Of a stretch of DNA of 42,705 bases, positions 7,995 to 16,726 are shown in pieces. Both the position numbers and the translations under genes were made by a program. The notes below the pieces were generated by a model. That model made no database searches and had not been told where the DNA came from. It worked only from the letters and a program-made list of their open reading frames with translations. Every line of letters begins with the position of its first letter. Within the stretch, counting starts at the first letter, position 1. Source of the DNA: Verrucomicrobiota bacterium (GTDB lineage: Bacteria; Verrucomicrobiota; Verrucomicrobiia; Limisphaerales; JADLHS01); assembly GCA_025350905.1 (NCBI GenBank), contig JANXWY010000187.1, positions 1 through 42,705 on the forward strand, written 5' to 3'.

Positions 7995-10900
7995 TTGATC
8001 GCCTCCTCCAGCTCCACCTTGAACCCATCGCCCGGGATCACCGGCGCGGGCAGCTTTTGCGCAGCTTGTCGCGCGGCTGGCTCGCGGCTGCGGGGGTGGG
8101 CCTGTGCTTCATTATGCTCCACCGCGCTACCGGATGGATTTCGCCCTGGCTGTGGCTGTTGCTTTTGGTCGCGGCTCTGGCGTGGACGTTCGTCGCGTGG
8201 CGCCGGCACCAACAGTCGCCGCTCGATTTTCAAACCGTCGCGCAGCACATCGAGGCGGAGGATCCGAAGTTACACGCGCTGTTACTTACGGCGGTCGAGC
8301 AAAGGCCCGCTTCGCCAACGCAGGAACTGAACTATCTCCAAGACCGCGTCATTCGCGAGGCCCTCGCGATGGATCGGCGGAGTCGCTGGCGCCATCGGGC
8401 AGCCGGCCAGCTGCGTCGCGCGCAACTCGGCACCGTCGCGGTCGCCGCTCTGCTCGCCAGCGTGTTGCTCACGTTGTATCAGGCCGCACCGCCGCGGCTC
8501 GCGATTTTTACCCGGACCGGCCACGAAGTCACGGTGACGCCCGGCGATACCAGTATGGAGCAAGGCAGCAGTCTCGTGGTGTTGGCGAAATTTACCGGCA
8601 ACGTGCCGGCGGCAGCCGAGCTGGTCGTGCGGCCGGCGAACGAACTCGAGCGCCGGCTTCCGCTGACAAGGAATCTGGACGATCCCGTTTTCGGCGCGAG
8701 CCTGCCCGACGTCAAAGGCGAACTGACCTATCACATCGAATACCGCGACGAGCGGACTCGCGATTTCAAAGTCACCACGTTCGAGTTCCCGCGCCTCGAA
8801 CGCGCGGATGCCAGGGTTACGTTTCCCGAATACACCGGCTTGCCGGGGAAAACGATCGAGGACACCCGCCGGGTCAGCGCGTTGGAAGGGAGCGCGGTCG
8901 CTTGCACGTTTCAACTGAATAAACCGGTCCGTTCAGCGACGTTCGTCGAAGTCCGCCGAAGTAGCGGCGACGCCTCGTCGCCGGGTGTGGTGATGACGCC
9001 CCCGTCGCCACGAAGTGACTCACCCGAGAGCCCCAAAGCGACGCGGACTTCGCTGCCACTGCTCGTGGACACCAATCATCCGAACGTGTACACCTTCAAC
9101 TGCAAACTTGAACAGAGCGCCCGCTACGAACTCCTCCTGGTGGATGAGGCCGGCCGCACGAACAAGGTGCCACCGTTGTTTGTCTTCGATGCGCTGACCA
9201 ATCATGCGCCGGAACTCAAGTTCGCGTTTCCGAAAGGCGACCTGCGCGTTTCGGCGTTGGAGGAAATCGCGTTCCAGGCCGAGGCTTCGGATGATTTCGG
9301 CCTCCAGGCTTACGGCTTGGCCTACAATCTCGCCGGTCACGAAACGAAGTTTGTCGCGCTGGGTGCGGCCGCCGGACCCCACGAGAAGCGCGCGATCAAT
9401 CAGTTGGTGCCGCTCGAAGCGCTCGGCGCGCAGGTGGACGAGTTGTTGAGCTATTACCTCTGGGCGGACGACTTGGGGCCGGACGGCCAGCTGCGCCGCA
9501 CGACGAGCGATATGTTTTTCGCCGAAGTGCGCCCGTTCGAGGAAATCTTCCGCGAAGGCCAGCCGCCGGATCCGAACGCGCAACAATCGCAGTTGCCGGG
9601 CCAAGGTCAAAACGCCGCCGAGAAACTGGCCGAGTTGCAAAAGCAAATCATCACGGCGACCTGGAATTTGCAGCGCCGCGAGTTGGGCAAGACCCCCACC
9701 GCCGGATTTAAGGCGGACGCCCAGACGGTAAAGGATTCGCAAGCGCAAGCACTCGAACAGGTGCGCCAGCGGACGGAGCAAGCGGAAGATCCGCGCGCAA
9801 AAGCCTTGCTCCAGACGGTGCAAACGCAAATGACGCAGGCGGTCGCGCACCTCACCGGCGCGACGGATGACAATTCGCCCAAAGCTTTGCCGCCCGCCTT
9901 GGCCGCGGAGCAGTCGGCGTATCAGGCTTTGCTGCGGTTGGCGGCCCGCGAGATTCAAGTGTCCCAAGGTCAGCGCGGGCAGAGCGGGCAGAGCCGTCGC
10001 GGGCAGCGGGCGCAACGGCAGCTGGACCAACTCAACTTGCGGCCGGCGCCGAATCGCTACGAAACCGAGCGGCAGGCCGCGCCGCCCCCAAATCCGCAGT
10101 CGCGCGAAGCGGTGTCGGCCTTCAATCGTTTGCAGGAACTCGCGCAACGCCAGCAGGACGTGAACGAACGGCTCAAGGAATTGCAGGCCGCCTTGGCGGA
10201 AGCGAAGACCGCAGCGGAACGCGAGGAGCTGCGCCAGCGACTCAAGCGGTTGCAGGAAGAGCAACAGCAGACGCTCGCCGACGTGGACGAACTGCGGCAG
10301 CGCCTGGAGCGCCCGGAAAACCAATCGTCGATGAGCGAGGCGCGGCCGCAGCTCGACCAGACGCGCAAGGAAGTGCAGGGGGCGGCCGAAGCCATGGAGC
10401 GCGGCGAGGTGACGCAGGCCTTATCATCGGGTACGCGGGCCCAGCGGGATTTGCAACAGCTCCGCGATGATTTCCGCAAACAAAGCGCGAGTCAATTCGC
10501 CGACGACCTGCGGGAGCTGTGCCGTCAGGCCCGCGAACTGGCCCAAAAGCAGGAAGGCATCGGTCAGGAACTGGACGCGTTGGCGGACCCGACGCCACGC
10601 AAGACTCTCACCGATGCCGACGGCCGCAAGCAACTGGCGGCGCAACTTGACGAGCAGAAAAAACTCATGGATGAACTGGTGAAGCACGCAACCGAAGTCA
10701 CGCAAAAGGCCGAGCCCGTCGAGCCGCTGTTGTCCCGCCAGCTTTATGACACGCTGCGGAAGGCGACCCAGGATGACGCGCGGAATTTGCAGGCGACAAG
10801 TGATGAGCTGCTGACGCAAGGCCGGTTGCGCAAAGGCGTCGAACAATATTTGCGGGAAAGCCGGCGGGGAGGAAAAACGGCGGTGGAAGTGAGCGCCGAT

Positions 10901-11893
10901 CTGCTGCGGGAAGGTTTGTCGGCCGAGGCGGACAATCTCGAACAACGCGCGCGCCGCAGTATCAACGAGCTTAAGACGGGAGTGGAACGTGCGGCGGAAA
11001 GCGTTCTCGGCGACGACACGGAAGCGTTACGGATCGCGCGCAACGAACTCGACGACCTAAGTCGGCAGCTCGAGCGCGAGCTGGCAGAGGCGCAGCGTTC
11101 GGCGAACACGAATGGCCCCGGTAACCGCCGAAGTGAGTCGTCCGATCGCGTGGGCGGCGAAGAACCGCCGGCCAACGTTACCAACGGACGCGAAGGCCCG
11201 CCCCCCGGCGAAGGCCAGCAAGGTCAACGGCAGGCGCAAAATCAACCTCAACCCAAACCAGGGCCGCAAAACAATCCACCGGGACCGCCAGCGCCATCAG
11301 CTCCGCCCGGACAAGCAGGATCGCGGACCGCGGCAAATCAAGGGCTAGGTGACGGCGCGGGGCCGACCGGCAACGCTCGCGGTCCGGCCGGGCAGAACCA
11401 AGCCGGCCAGCCCAGCGGTGAGCGTCCGCCCGGCGGACAACGCGATGGTGGTGGCGGTGGCGGCGGCGGTAATTTTCTTGATCAATTCGGCGAGGAGCAG
11501 GGGGGGCGGGCTGCGGGCGGTCCCATCACCGGGACGGAATACACGCAATGGTCGGATCGTTTGCGGGATGTGGAGGCAATGTTGGACGTTCCGGAACTGC
11601 GCGCTGAGGCCGCCCGAATCCGGGACCGCGCCCGCAACGCACGCCAGGATTTGAAACGCCACGCCCAAGAGCCGCGATGGGACGTTGTCAGAATGGAAAT
11701 TGCCGGGCCATTGCTGGAGTTACGTTCGCGCATCAGTGAAGAACTCGCCCGGCGCGCCTCGAAGGAGGCGCTCGTGCCGATTGACCGCGATCCAGTGCCG
11801 ACGCGTTACTCCGAATTGGTACGGCGTTACTACGAGCAATTGGGCAAGAGTGAGTCCGGCCGGGCGACGGAGGCTGGGGGCGGGAACCCGTGA
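7991..11893 (+). CDS. DUF4175-like large coiled-coil membrane protein
   Basis: 1300-aa protein. The ATG at 7991 overlaps the BatA-like stop; the frame is open further upstream but that part lies inside the preceding gene. Two N-terminal transmembrane helices (about residues 29-46 and 52-70) are followed by a third hydrophobic segment near 150, then beta-rich extracytoplasmic domains (about 180-520). A long Gln/Glu/Arg-rich coiled-coil region spans about 530-1030. A Gly/Pro/Gln/Asn low-complexity stretch (about 1040-1170) leads to a conserved-looking C-terminus with a PVPTRYSELVRRYYEQL motif. This layout resembles DUF4175 (TIGR02302-type) proteins, which accompany MoxR/DUF58/BatA genes. A role as a long periplasmic or envelope-spanning scaffold is inference. 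Confidence 0.7.
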   Translation: MIDRLLQLHLEPIARDHRRGQLLRSLSRGWLAAAGVGLCFIMLHRATGWISPWLWLLLLVAALAWTFVAWRRHQQSPLDFQTVAQHIEAEDPKLHALLLTAVEQRPASPTQELNYLQDRVIREALAMDRRSRWRHRAAGQLRRAQLGTVAVAALLASVLLTLYQAAPPRLAIFTRTGHEVTVTPGDTSMEQGSSLVVLAKFTGNVPAAAELVVRPANELERRLPLTRNLDDPVFGASLPDVKGELTYHIEYRDERTRDFKVTTFEFPRLERADARVTFPEYTGLPGKTIEDTRRVSALEGSAVACTFQLNKPVRSATFVEVRRSSGDASSPGVVMTPPSPRSDSPESPKATRTSLPLLVDTNHPNVYTFNCKLEQSARYELLLVDEAGRTNKVPPLFVFDALTNHAPELKFAFPKGDLRVSALEEIAFQAEASDDFGLQAYGLAYNLAGHETKFVALGAAAGPHEKRAINQLVPLEALGAQVDELLSYYLWADDLGPDGQLRRTTSDMFFAEVRPFEEIFREGQPPDPNAQQSQLPGQGQNAAEKLAELQKQIITATWNLQRRELGKTPTAGFKADAQTVKDSQAQALEQVRQRTEQAEDPRAKALLQTVQTQMTQAVAHLTGATDDNSPKALPPALAAEQSAYQALLRLAAREIQVSQGQRGQSGQSRRGQRAQRQLDQLNLRPAPNRYETERQAAPPPNPQSREAVSAFNRLQELAQRQQDVNERLKELQAALAEAKTAAEREELRQRLKRLQEEQQQTLADVDELRQRLERPENQSSMSEARPQLDQTRKEVQGAAEAMERGEVTQALSSGTRAQRDLQQLRDDFRKQSASQFADDLRELCRQARELAQKQEGIGQELDALADPTPRKTLTDADGRKQLAAQLDEQKKLMDELVKHATEVTQKAEPVEPLLSRQLYDTLRKATQDDARNLQATSDELLTQGRLRKGVEQYLRESRRGGKTAVEVSADLLREGLSAEADNLEQRARRSINELKTGVERAAESVLGDDTEALRIARNELDDLSRQLERELAEAQRSANTNGPGNRRSESSDRVGGEEPPANVTNGREGPPPGEGQQGQRQAQNQPQPKPGPQNNPPGPPAPSAPPGQAGSRTAANQGLGDGAGPTGNARGPAGQNQAGQPSGERPPGGQRDGGGGGGGGNFLDQFGEEQGGRAAGGPITGTEYTQWSDRLRDVEAMLDVPELRAEAARIRDRARNARQDLKRHAQEPRWDVVRMEIAGPLLELRSRISEELARRASKEALVPIDRDPVPTRYSELVRRYYEQLGKSESGRATEAGGGNP

Positions 11894-12188
11894 ACCCTTT
11901 GACTTGCCCAGACCCCATGACCTCACGTCCGACCTCAACTCGACTCTTCCCCCCGCGGGGAGGGAGGGCGATTCGGCACGCCGCAAATATTTTTGCATCC
12001 CATTGGCCATCGCGGCGATTGCTCCATGTTTGCCTGCAACCACAGGTGAAACTGGCGCACCCAGTTGATCCAAGAGCAGCCGAAGATGCTCGCTTTTGTT
12101 GGGAAGAGGGTCGAGTTGTGGGTGGACTTCCATCCATGCTGGTCGCTCCTATGAGGCGCGGTTCCGCTTCCTCAATTCGGCGGCTACC
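11894..12188. other. Intergenic stretch with no convincing gene
   Basis: About 295 bp separate the DUF4175-like and vWA/GATase genes. The stretch includes an imperfect hairpin-like CTCTTCCCCCCGCGGGGAGG run near 11942-11961, similar in composition to the REP-like elements nearby. Short open frames on both strands have no recognisable domain. No clear promoter or terminator was seen. Confidence 0.4.
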
Positions 12189-14597
12189 ATGATGATGGGC
12201 GCCATTCTTATTTCCGGTCGTGAATGGCTGTTGCCGGCGGCGGGGTTACTTTCCGTCGCGGGCGGGCTGCTGGCCTGGACTTATCTTCGCGCGCCGGCCG
12301 ATCCGAAACTCCGCACCGCTTGTGCCTGCTTGAAGTTGCTCGGCTTGACCGCGCTGCTCGCCTGTTTGCTCGAGCCACTTTGGAGTACGCAACGCGCACG
12401 ACCGGGGGCCAATTTTTTCGCGCTCGTCGCCGACAACAGTCAGGGAATGGAAATTAAAGACCGCGGTGAAAGCAAATCCCGGGGTGCGGCGCTCACCAAC
12501 CTGCTCGCACCGCGATTCGGAAACTGGCAGGCCAAACTGGAGAACAACTTCCGCGTCCGTCGTTACCTGTTCGATACGCGCTTGCAGAGCACCAAGGATT
12601 TTTCCGAACTCGTGTTCGACGGTCGTGCTTCGAGCATCGGTGCGGCGTTACGGTCATTGGCCGATCGTTTTCGCGGGCAGCCGCTCGCCGGGGTGTTGCT
12701 GTGCACAGACGGAAATGCCACCGACCTGCCCGAGGGCAAGCTCGACGTGACCGGTCTGCCGCCGATCTACCCGGTCGTCATCGGTCGGGACGACGCGCCG
12801 AAGGACCTGGCACTGCAAACGGTCACCGTCAGCCAGACCGCCTTCGAAGATCAGCCGGTCACCGTGCAGGCCGAAGTGTTTGCGGGCGGCTACGGGGAGC
12901 GGATGATCACGGCGCAATTGCGCGATGCGAATGGCAAGGTTGTGCAGGCGTTGAACCAGCGTGCCACGCGGGAACTCGCCACGTTTCGCTTTCAATTGCG
13001 CCCGGAGAAAAGTGGACTCGCGTTCTTCCAAGTGCGCGTTTCTGCGGCGGACGAACTCGGCCAGTTCGCGGCGCCGGAAAAATCCGTCGAAGCGACGCTG
13101 GCCAACAACACGCGCCTCATCACGGTGGACCGCGGCCAGGGGCCATATCGGATCCTTTACGTCAGCGGCCGGCCCAACTGGGAATTTAAATTCCTCAATC
13201 GCGCGCTGGCGGCCGACGACCAGGTGGAACTGCTGGGCCTGATCCGGATTGCCAAACAGGAGAAAGGGTTCGGTCGGTTTGAATTTCGCAGCCGCCCGGG
13301 GGAGGCGGCCAATCCGCTGTTTCGCGGCTTTGATCGGACTAGCGAGGAGTCCGAGGGTTACCACGAACCAGTGTTACGGTGGATTCTCCCCCCCGGAGGG
13401 GAGACGAACCTGGTCACCGACGGTTTCCCGAAAACCGCTGAGGCGCTGTTCAAATTTCACGCGGTCATCCTCGACGATCTGGAAGCGGAATTTTTTACCC
13501 GTGATCAGATGTCGTTGTTACAAAAGTTTGTGTCCGAGCGCGGCGGCGGCTTGCTCATGCTCGGCGGCGCGGAATCTTTTCAACAGGGCAAATATGAGCA
13601 CACGCCGATCGGTGAGCTGTTGCCGGTGTATCTGGATAGGCTTCCGGAAGGCAAACCGCCTTCCAACCTGCGCTTGAGTCTTACTTCCGAAGGTTGGCTG
13701 GAACCTTGGGCCCGATTGCGCGACAACGAAGCGGCCGAAAGGGCCCGGCTCACGGACATGCCCGCGTTGCAGGTCCTGAATCGGGTCCGGGAGGTTAAGC
13801 CGGGCGCGAGCGTGCTGGCGGAAGCACGGGATGCGAGTGGCGGGAAATATCCGGCCCTCGTGGCCCAGCGGTTCGGCAATGGCCGCGTCGGCGCGCTCCT
13901 CCTCGGTGACTTATGGCGCTGGGGCTTGCGGGATGAAGTCACCCGGCACGATCAGGATCAAGCGTGGCGCCAAATGATTCGCTGGCTGATCGCCGATGTG
14001 CCGCCGCGCATCGAATTTATTGCGGCCGCGCAGCCAGCGGATCCGAATCAAGCGCTGCGGTTGCAGGTGCGGGCGCGGAACCGGGAATTCAAACCGCTGG
14101 ACAATGCGACGGTGAGAATCACGGTGACACCAATGCTGGCGATGACGAACGCGACCAATGCGCCCGCGTCACTGTCACTGAACGATACCAATCGCGTTCG
14201 ACTTAATGCTGAGCCGGCGTTGACGGAGGCGGGGCTTTACGAAGCGTTATTTGTTCCGCGGGCGACCGGTGGCTACCTGGCCGAAGCTGTGGTGACTGAT
14301 GCCGAGGGAGTGGAGGTTGGGCGCGCCCAAACCGGTTGGTCGGCGGATCCGGCCGCCGAGGAATTCAAGTCGCTGAAGCCAAATCGTGCGCTGCTCGAAA
14401 ACATCGCGCGCCAAACGGGAGGGAAAGTAATCGCCGCCAACGAACTGGCTGCCTTTGCCGAGAAATTGCCAAACCTGAATGCGCCCATCACGGAGAACCT
14501 GACCACGCCCCTCTGGCATCAGCCCTGGGTGTTCTTGCTGGCCCTGACGTGTTTCGCCGCCGAATGGGGACTGCGCCGGTGGAAAGGTATGGCGTGA
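12189..14597 (+). CDS. Membrane protein with vWA-like and GATase1-like domains
   Basis: About 802 aa from the first of three consecutive ATGs at 12189; the frame is open to 12096 but the hydrophobic N-terminus starts here. Two N-terminal helices (WLLPAAGLLSVAGGLLAW and LKLLGLTALLACLLEPLW) are followed by a vWA-like region that begins FFALVADNSQGM, a variant MIDAS with D-N-S-Q-G. A GATase1-like domain follows (ERGGGLLMLGGAESFQQGKY at about residues 447-466), then Ig/CARDB-like strands and a C-terminal helix (PWVFLLALTCFAAEWGL). Proteins of this architecture (putative glutamine-amidotransferase-like, PF07090) close many MoxR/BatA clusters in Planctomycetes and Verrucomicrobia. No catalytic Cys-His pair of a true amidotransferase is apparent. 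It is probably a partner of the BatA-like protein. Confidence 0.8.
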   Translation: MMMGAILISGREWLLPAAGLLSVAGGLLAWTYLRAPADPKLRTACACLKLLGLTALLACLLEPLWSTQRARPGANFFALVADNSQGMEIKDRGESKSRGAALTNLLAPRFGNWQAKLENNFRVRRYLFDTRLQSTKDFSELVFDGRASSIGAALRSLADRFRGQPLAGVLLCTDGNATDLPEGKLDVTGLPPIYPVVIGRDDAPKDLALQTVTVSQTAFEDQPVTVQAEVFAGGYGERMITAQLRDANGKVVQALNQRATRELATFRFQLRPEKSGLAFFQVRVSAADELGQFAAPEKSVEATLANNTRLITVDRGQGPYRILYVSGRPNWEFKFLNRALAADDQVELLGLIRIAKQEKGFGRFEFRSRPGEAANPLFRGFDRTSEESEGYHEPVLRWILPPGGETNLVTDGFPKTAEALFKFHAVILDDLEAEFFTRDQMSLLQKFVSERGGGLLMLGGAESFQQGKYEHTPIGELLPVYLDRLPEGKPPSNLRLSLTSEGWLEPWARLRDNEAAERARLTDMPALQVLNRVREVKPGASVLAEARDASGGKYPALVAQRFGNGRVGALLLGDLWRWGLRDEVTRHDQDQAWRQMIRWLIADVPPRIEFIAAAQPADPNQALRLQVRARNREFKPLDNATVRITVTPMLAMTNATNAPASLSLNDTNRVRLNAEPALTEAGLYEALFVPRATGGYLAEAVVTDAEGVEVGRAQTGWSADPAAEEFKSLKPNRALLENIARQTGGKVIAANELAAFAEKLPNLNAPITENLTTPLWHQPWVFLLALTCFAAEWGLRRWKGMA

Positions 14598-14599
14598 GT

Positions 14600-15709
14600 A
14601 TGCGGCATCGCCACCGAATCGAGGCGGAGAATTATGCATCGTGGCGAATCCGCGGGTTTCTCGCTGTGGCGGCTAAGGCTGTTGCTTTACTGGGGTGGCT
14701 GCTGCTAGGTGCCGCCGCAACTCACGCCAGCGGAACGAACGCCCCCGAGCCGGCACGCGTCATCGTCGCCGTCGGTGCGGCGGGCGAGGAAGATTACGGC
14801 AAGGAGTTCGCAAAGTGGGCGGGGCTATGGGCCAAAGCGAGTGACCAGGCGGAGGCCAACTTCGCCGTCGTTGGTCTCGGCCCGACCAACGCGACCGCCG
14901 ACCTGGCGCTGTTGAAACAGTTGCTGGCGAGCGAACCCACGAATTCCCCCGCCGAGCTCTGGCTCGTCCTCATCGGCCACGGGACGTTTGATGGCAAGGA
15001 AGCCAAGTTCAACTTGCGCGGGCCCGACTTGTCGGCGACGGAACTGGCCGAGTGGTTGAAACCATTTCACCGTCCGGTCATCGTAATTAACTGCGCGTCA
15101 TCCAGCGGACCGTTCCTCAACAAGCTTTCGGCGCCCGGCCGGGTGATTGTGACCGCCACCAAGAGCGGCTACGAAGAGAACTACGCGCGCTTTGGGCAAT
15201 TCTTCGCGGCCGCCCTCACCGACCCGCTGGCGGACCTCGACAAGGATGACCAGGTATCGCTTTTGGAAGCGTTCATCATGGCGTCGCGTCGCGTCGCGGA
15301 ATTTTACGCCGCCGAGGGCCGGCTCGTAACGGAGACCGCTTTGCTGGACGACAACGGCGACGGCTTGGGCACGCCCGCCGATTTTTACCGCGGCGTGCGC
15401 GCCACGAAAAAGCCCGCCGGCGGCGCCACGGTGGATGGCGTGCGCGCGCATCAGCTGCATTTGGTTCGCAGCCCGAAGGAAGTTGGCATGTCCCCAGTGA
15501 GTCGCGCCCAGCGCGACGCTCTAGAGCTGGCCCTCGCCGCGCTCCGCGAGGCCAAGCCGGATTTGAGCGAGGCTGAATATTACGATCGGCTGGAACGGTT
15601 ACTCCGCCCGCTCGCTGCGCTATATTCTGAGTTGGACACACCGGGTGTAACGGCTCCGCACTCACCTACCAACTCAAGCGAAAGTCAATCGCGCTCCAAG
15701 TCGGACTGA
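14600..15709 (+). CDS. Predicted caspase-fold (C13-like) cysteine peptidase, exported
   Basis: 369 aa from the ATG at 14600, 2 bp after the previous stop. A membrane or signal segment (AVALLGWLLLGAAATHAS, about residues 30-47) is followed by a domain with two features of clan CD peptidases. One is a strand ending L-V-L-I-G-H-G with His127. The other is a later strand V-I-V-I-N-C-A-S-S-S-G with Cys165, which together give the His/Cys dyad order and spacing of caspase/legumain-type enzymes. A D-K-D-D / D-D-N-G-D-G pair further on could bind calcium or shape the substrate pocket. The C-terminus is helical and hydrophilic. It is last in the MoxR/BatA block, so it may be the block's proteolytic output. 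The peptidase call rests on motifs only. Confidence 0.65.
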   Translation: MRHRHRIEAENYASWRIRGFLAVAAKAVALLGWLLLGAAATHASGTNAPEPARVIVAVGAAGEEDYGKEFAKWAGLWAKASDQAEANFAVVGLGPTNATADLALLKQLLASEPTNSPAELWLVLIGHGTFDGKEAKFNLRGPDLSATELAEWLKPFHRPVIVINCASSSGPFLNKLSAPGRVIVTATKSGYEENYARFGQFFAAALTDPLADLDKDDQVSLLEAFIMASRRVAEFYAAEGRLVTETALLDDNGDGLGTPADFYRGVRATKKPAGGATVDGVRAHQLHLVRSPKEVGMSPVSRAQRDALELALAALREAKPDLSEAEYYDRLERLLRPLAALYSELDTPGVTAPHSPTNSSESQSRSKSD

Positions 15710-15723
15710 TTCGGAACGCGATC

Positions 15724-16107
15724 TTGGGAGGGATTTGGCAATCAATTTGGCCGACTCCAAGAATGGCCGTGAACGACGGCGGTAATGTTCCTGCCGCCAG
15801 CGATGGCGTCGACCCAAAAGAGTGGTGGCAAGAACTTGCGAAGATTGATGGCGGAGGGGTTGTTTCTGAACTTTATTGCCATCGGGTGATCAGGTTCGTA
15901 AGGGTGGATTCGCCGCCGAACAATAATGGTCAACAGCGGCCTGAAATGCTGGCTGAATATCGTAAGAGATTTGACGGGGTTTTCCAGGGAAGAGCGCGCG
16001 AGGTGCTCTTGATCAGGGAAACGAAATTCCACGACCACATGGGCCAGCCGCAACTTTCCGGCTGGGATGCGATTCACTCATTTACGACCCGCGTTGGTCA
16101 GGAGTGA
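15724..16107 (+). pseudogene. Unrecognised frame, probable remnant containing a dispersed repeat
   Basis: An open frame of 127 codons (TTG at 15724; ATG at 15763 is an alternative). Its middle third (15841-15972) is a diverged copy of the sequence at 19669-19799, which precedes an HTH-like frame. Here the similarity stops right after the E-M-L-A-E-Y-R-K-R-F segment, and the remaining 45 residues match nothing I recognise. The repeat is carried as coding sequence in both places, but this copy lacks the HTH. I consider it a broken relative rather than an active gene; confidence that it is expressed is low. Confidence 0.3.
15841..15972. repeat. Dispersed repeat, copy 1
   Basis: About 130 bp aligning with 19669-19799. 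Shared blocks include a GGTGATCAGG core, GGATTCGCC and the run CTGAAATGCTGGCTGAA. Mismatches and small indels are spread throughout, indicating an old duplication or a widespread repeat rather than a recent copy. Confidence 0.7.
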
Positions 16108-16264
16108 ATTGACGCGGCGACAGCCCATACCAGAGCGATCGCGCGGACGCTAAATTGCTTCGGCCGCGTGGACCGTATACCCCGAGATCTACCCGCCCGT
16201 TCTGCGCAAAACCATTTATGGGTCGCCAATAGCGCATGCGTCGGGCACCTTCGCCGGAATTCGC

Positions 16265-16579
16265 ATGTCAAAGCAAAGCTCTGCAACGTCCGTGTCTGAA
16301 TCTCAAGGCTGGTTGGGGGGTGTCTTCCGCAACCCTTTGGTCATGACCGGCGGGGGCATGCTGGCCTTGCTGGTGCTGGCGGCGGTGACGGCGCCGCTCT
16401 GGGTCACGGCCCGCCTGCTGCGCGATCCGGTCCGGCAATTCCCCACCGGCTTGGACGAGGATGGCCTGCCGGTCATCATAGGCACGGTGATGTTCAGCGC
16501 CGTCATCGTCGTGGCGGCCAACCTGGTGGTGGACGTGCTCTACCGTTGGATCGATCCGCGCATCAAAGCGGCGGCGTGA
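16265..16579 (+). pseudogene. Chimeric relic of peptide ABC transporter permeases (OppC start fused to OppB end)
   Basis: 104 codons. Residues 1-67 look like the N-terminus of an OppC/DppC permease: a cytoplasmic lead, FRNPLVMTGGGMLALLVLAAV as the first membrane helix, then a DPVRQFPTGLDEDGLP segment. Residues 68-104 look like the C-terminus of an OppB/DppB permease: VIIGTVMFSAVIVVAANLVV as the last helix, then DVLYRWIDPRIK, the family's typical ending. The body of both permeases (several helices and the EAA loop) is missing. The two oppD/oppF-type ATPase genes follow directly. The simplest explanation is a deletion that fused an oppC-oppB pair in frame near 16470. A small two-helix protein is the alternative. 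Confidence 0.6.
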
Positions 16580-16580
16580 A

Positions 16581-16720
16581 ATGAAATCCGAACCCCGAAT
16601 GTCGAAATCCGAAAGAATTCCGAAATCCGAAGCTCGAAGAAGGATTCTCTCCGAGCCGGAGCATTCGAATTTTGAGCTTCGACATTCCTTCGTCATTCAC
16701 CATTCGTCATTCGGAATTTA
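16581..16720. repeat. ATCCGAA-rich intergenic inverted repeat
   Basis: The gap before oppD is made of repeated ATCCGAA/TCGAA and CGTCATTC units. Nested arms are GAATGTCGAA (16597-16606) with TTCGACATTC (16678-16687), and GAAGCTC (16629-16635) with GAGCTTC (16674-16680). The transcript would fold into a long interrupted hairpin directly upstream of oppD. This has the look of a high-copy dispersed intergenic repeat. Confidence 0.65.
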
Positions 16721-16726
16721 ATCCCC

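Noticed and set aside
13390-13410. TCTCCCCCCCGGAGGGGAGA, a palindrome inside the vWA/GATase gene
   Set aside because: It lacks the outer CTCACCC/GGGTGAG arms of the REP-like family and may be a chance result of Pro-Pro-Gly-Gly codons.
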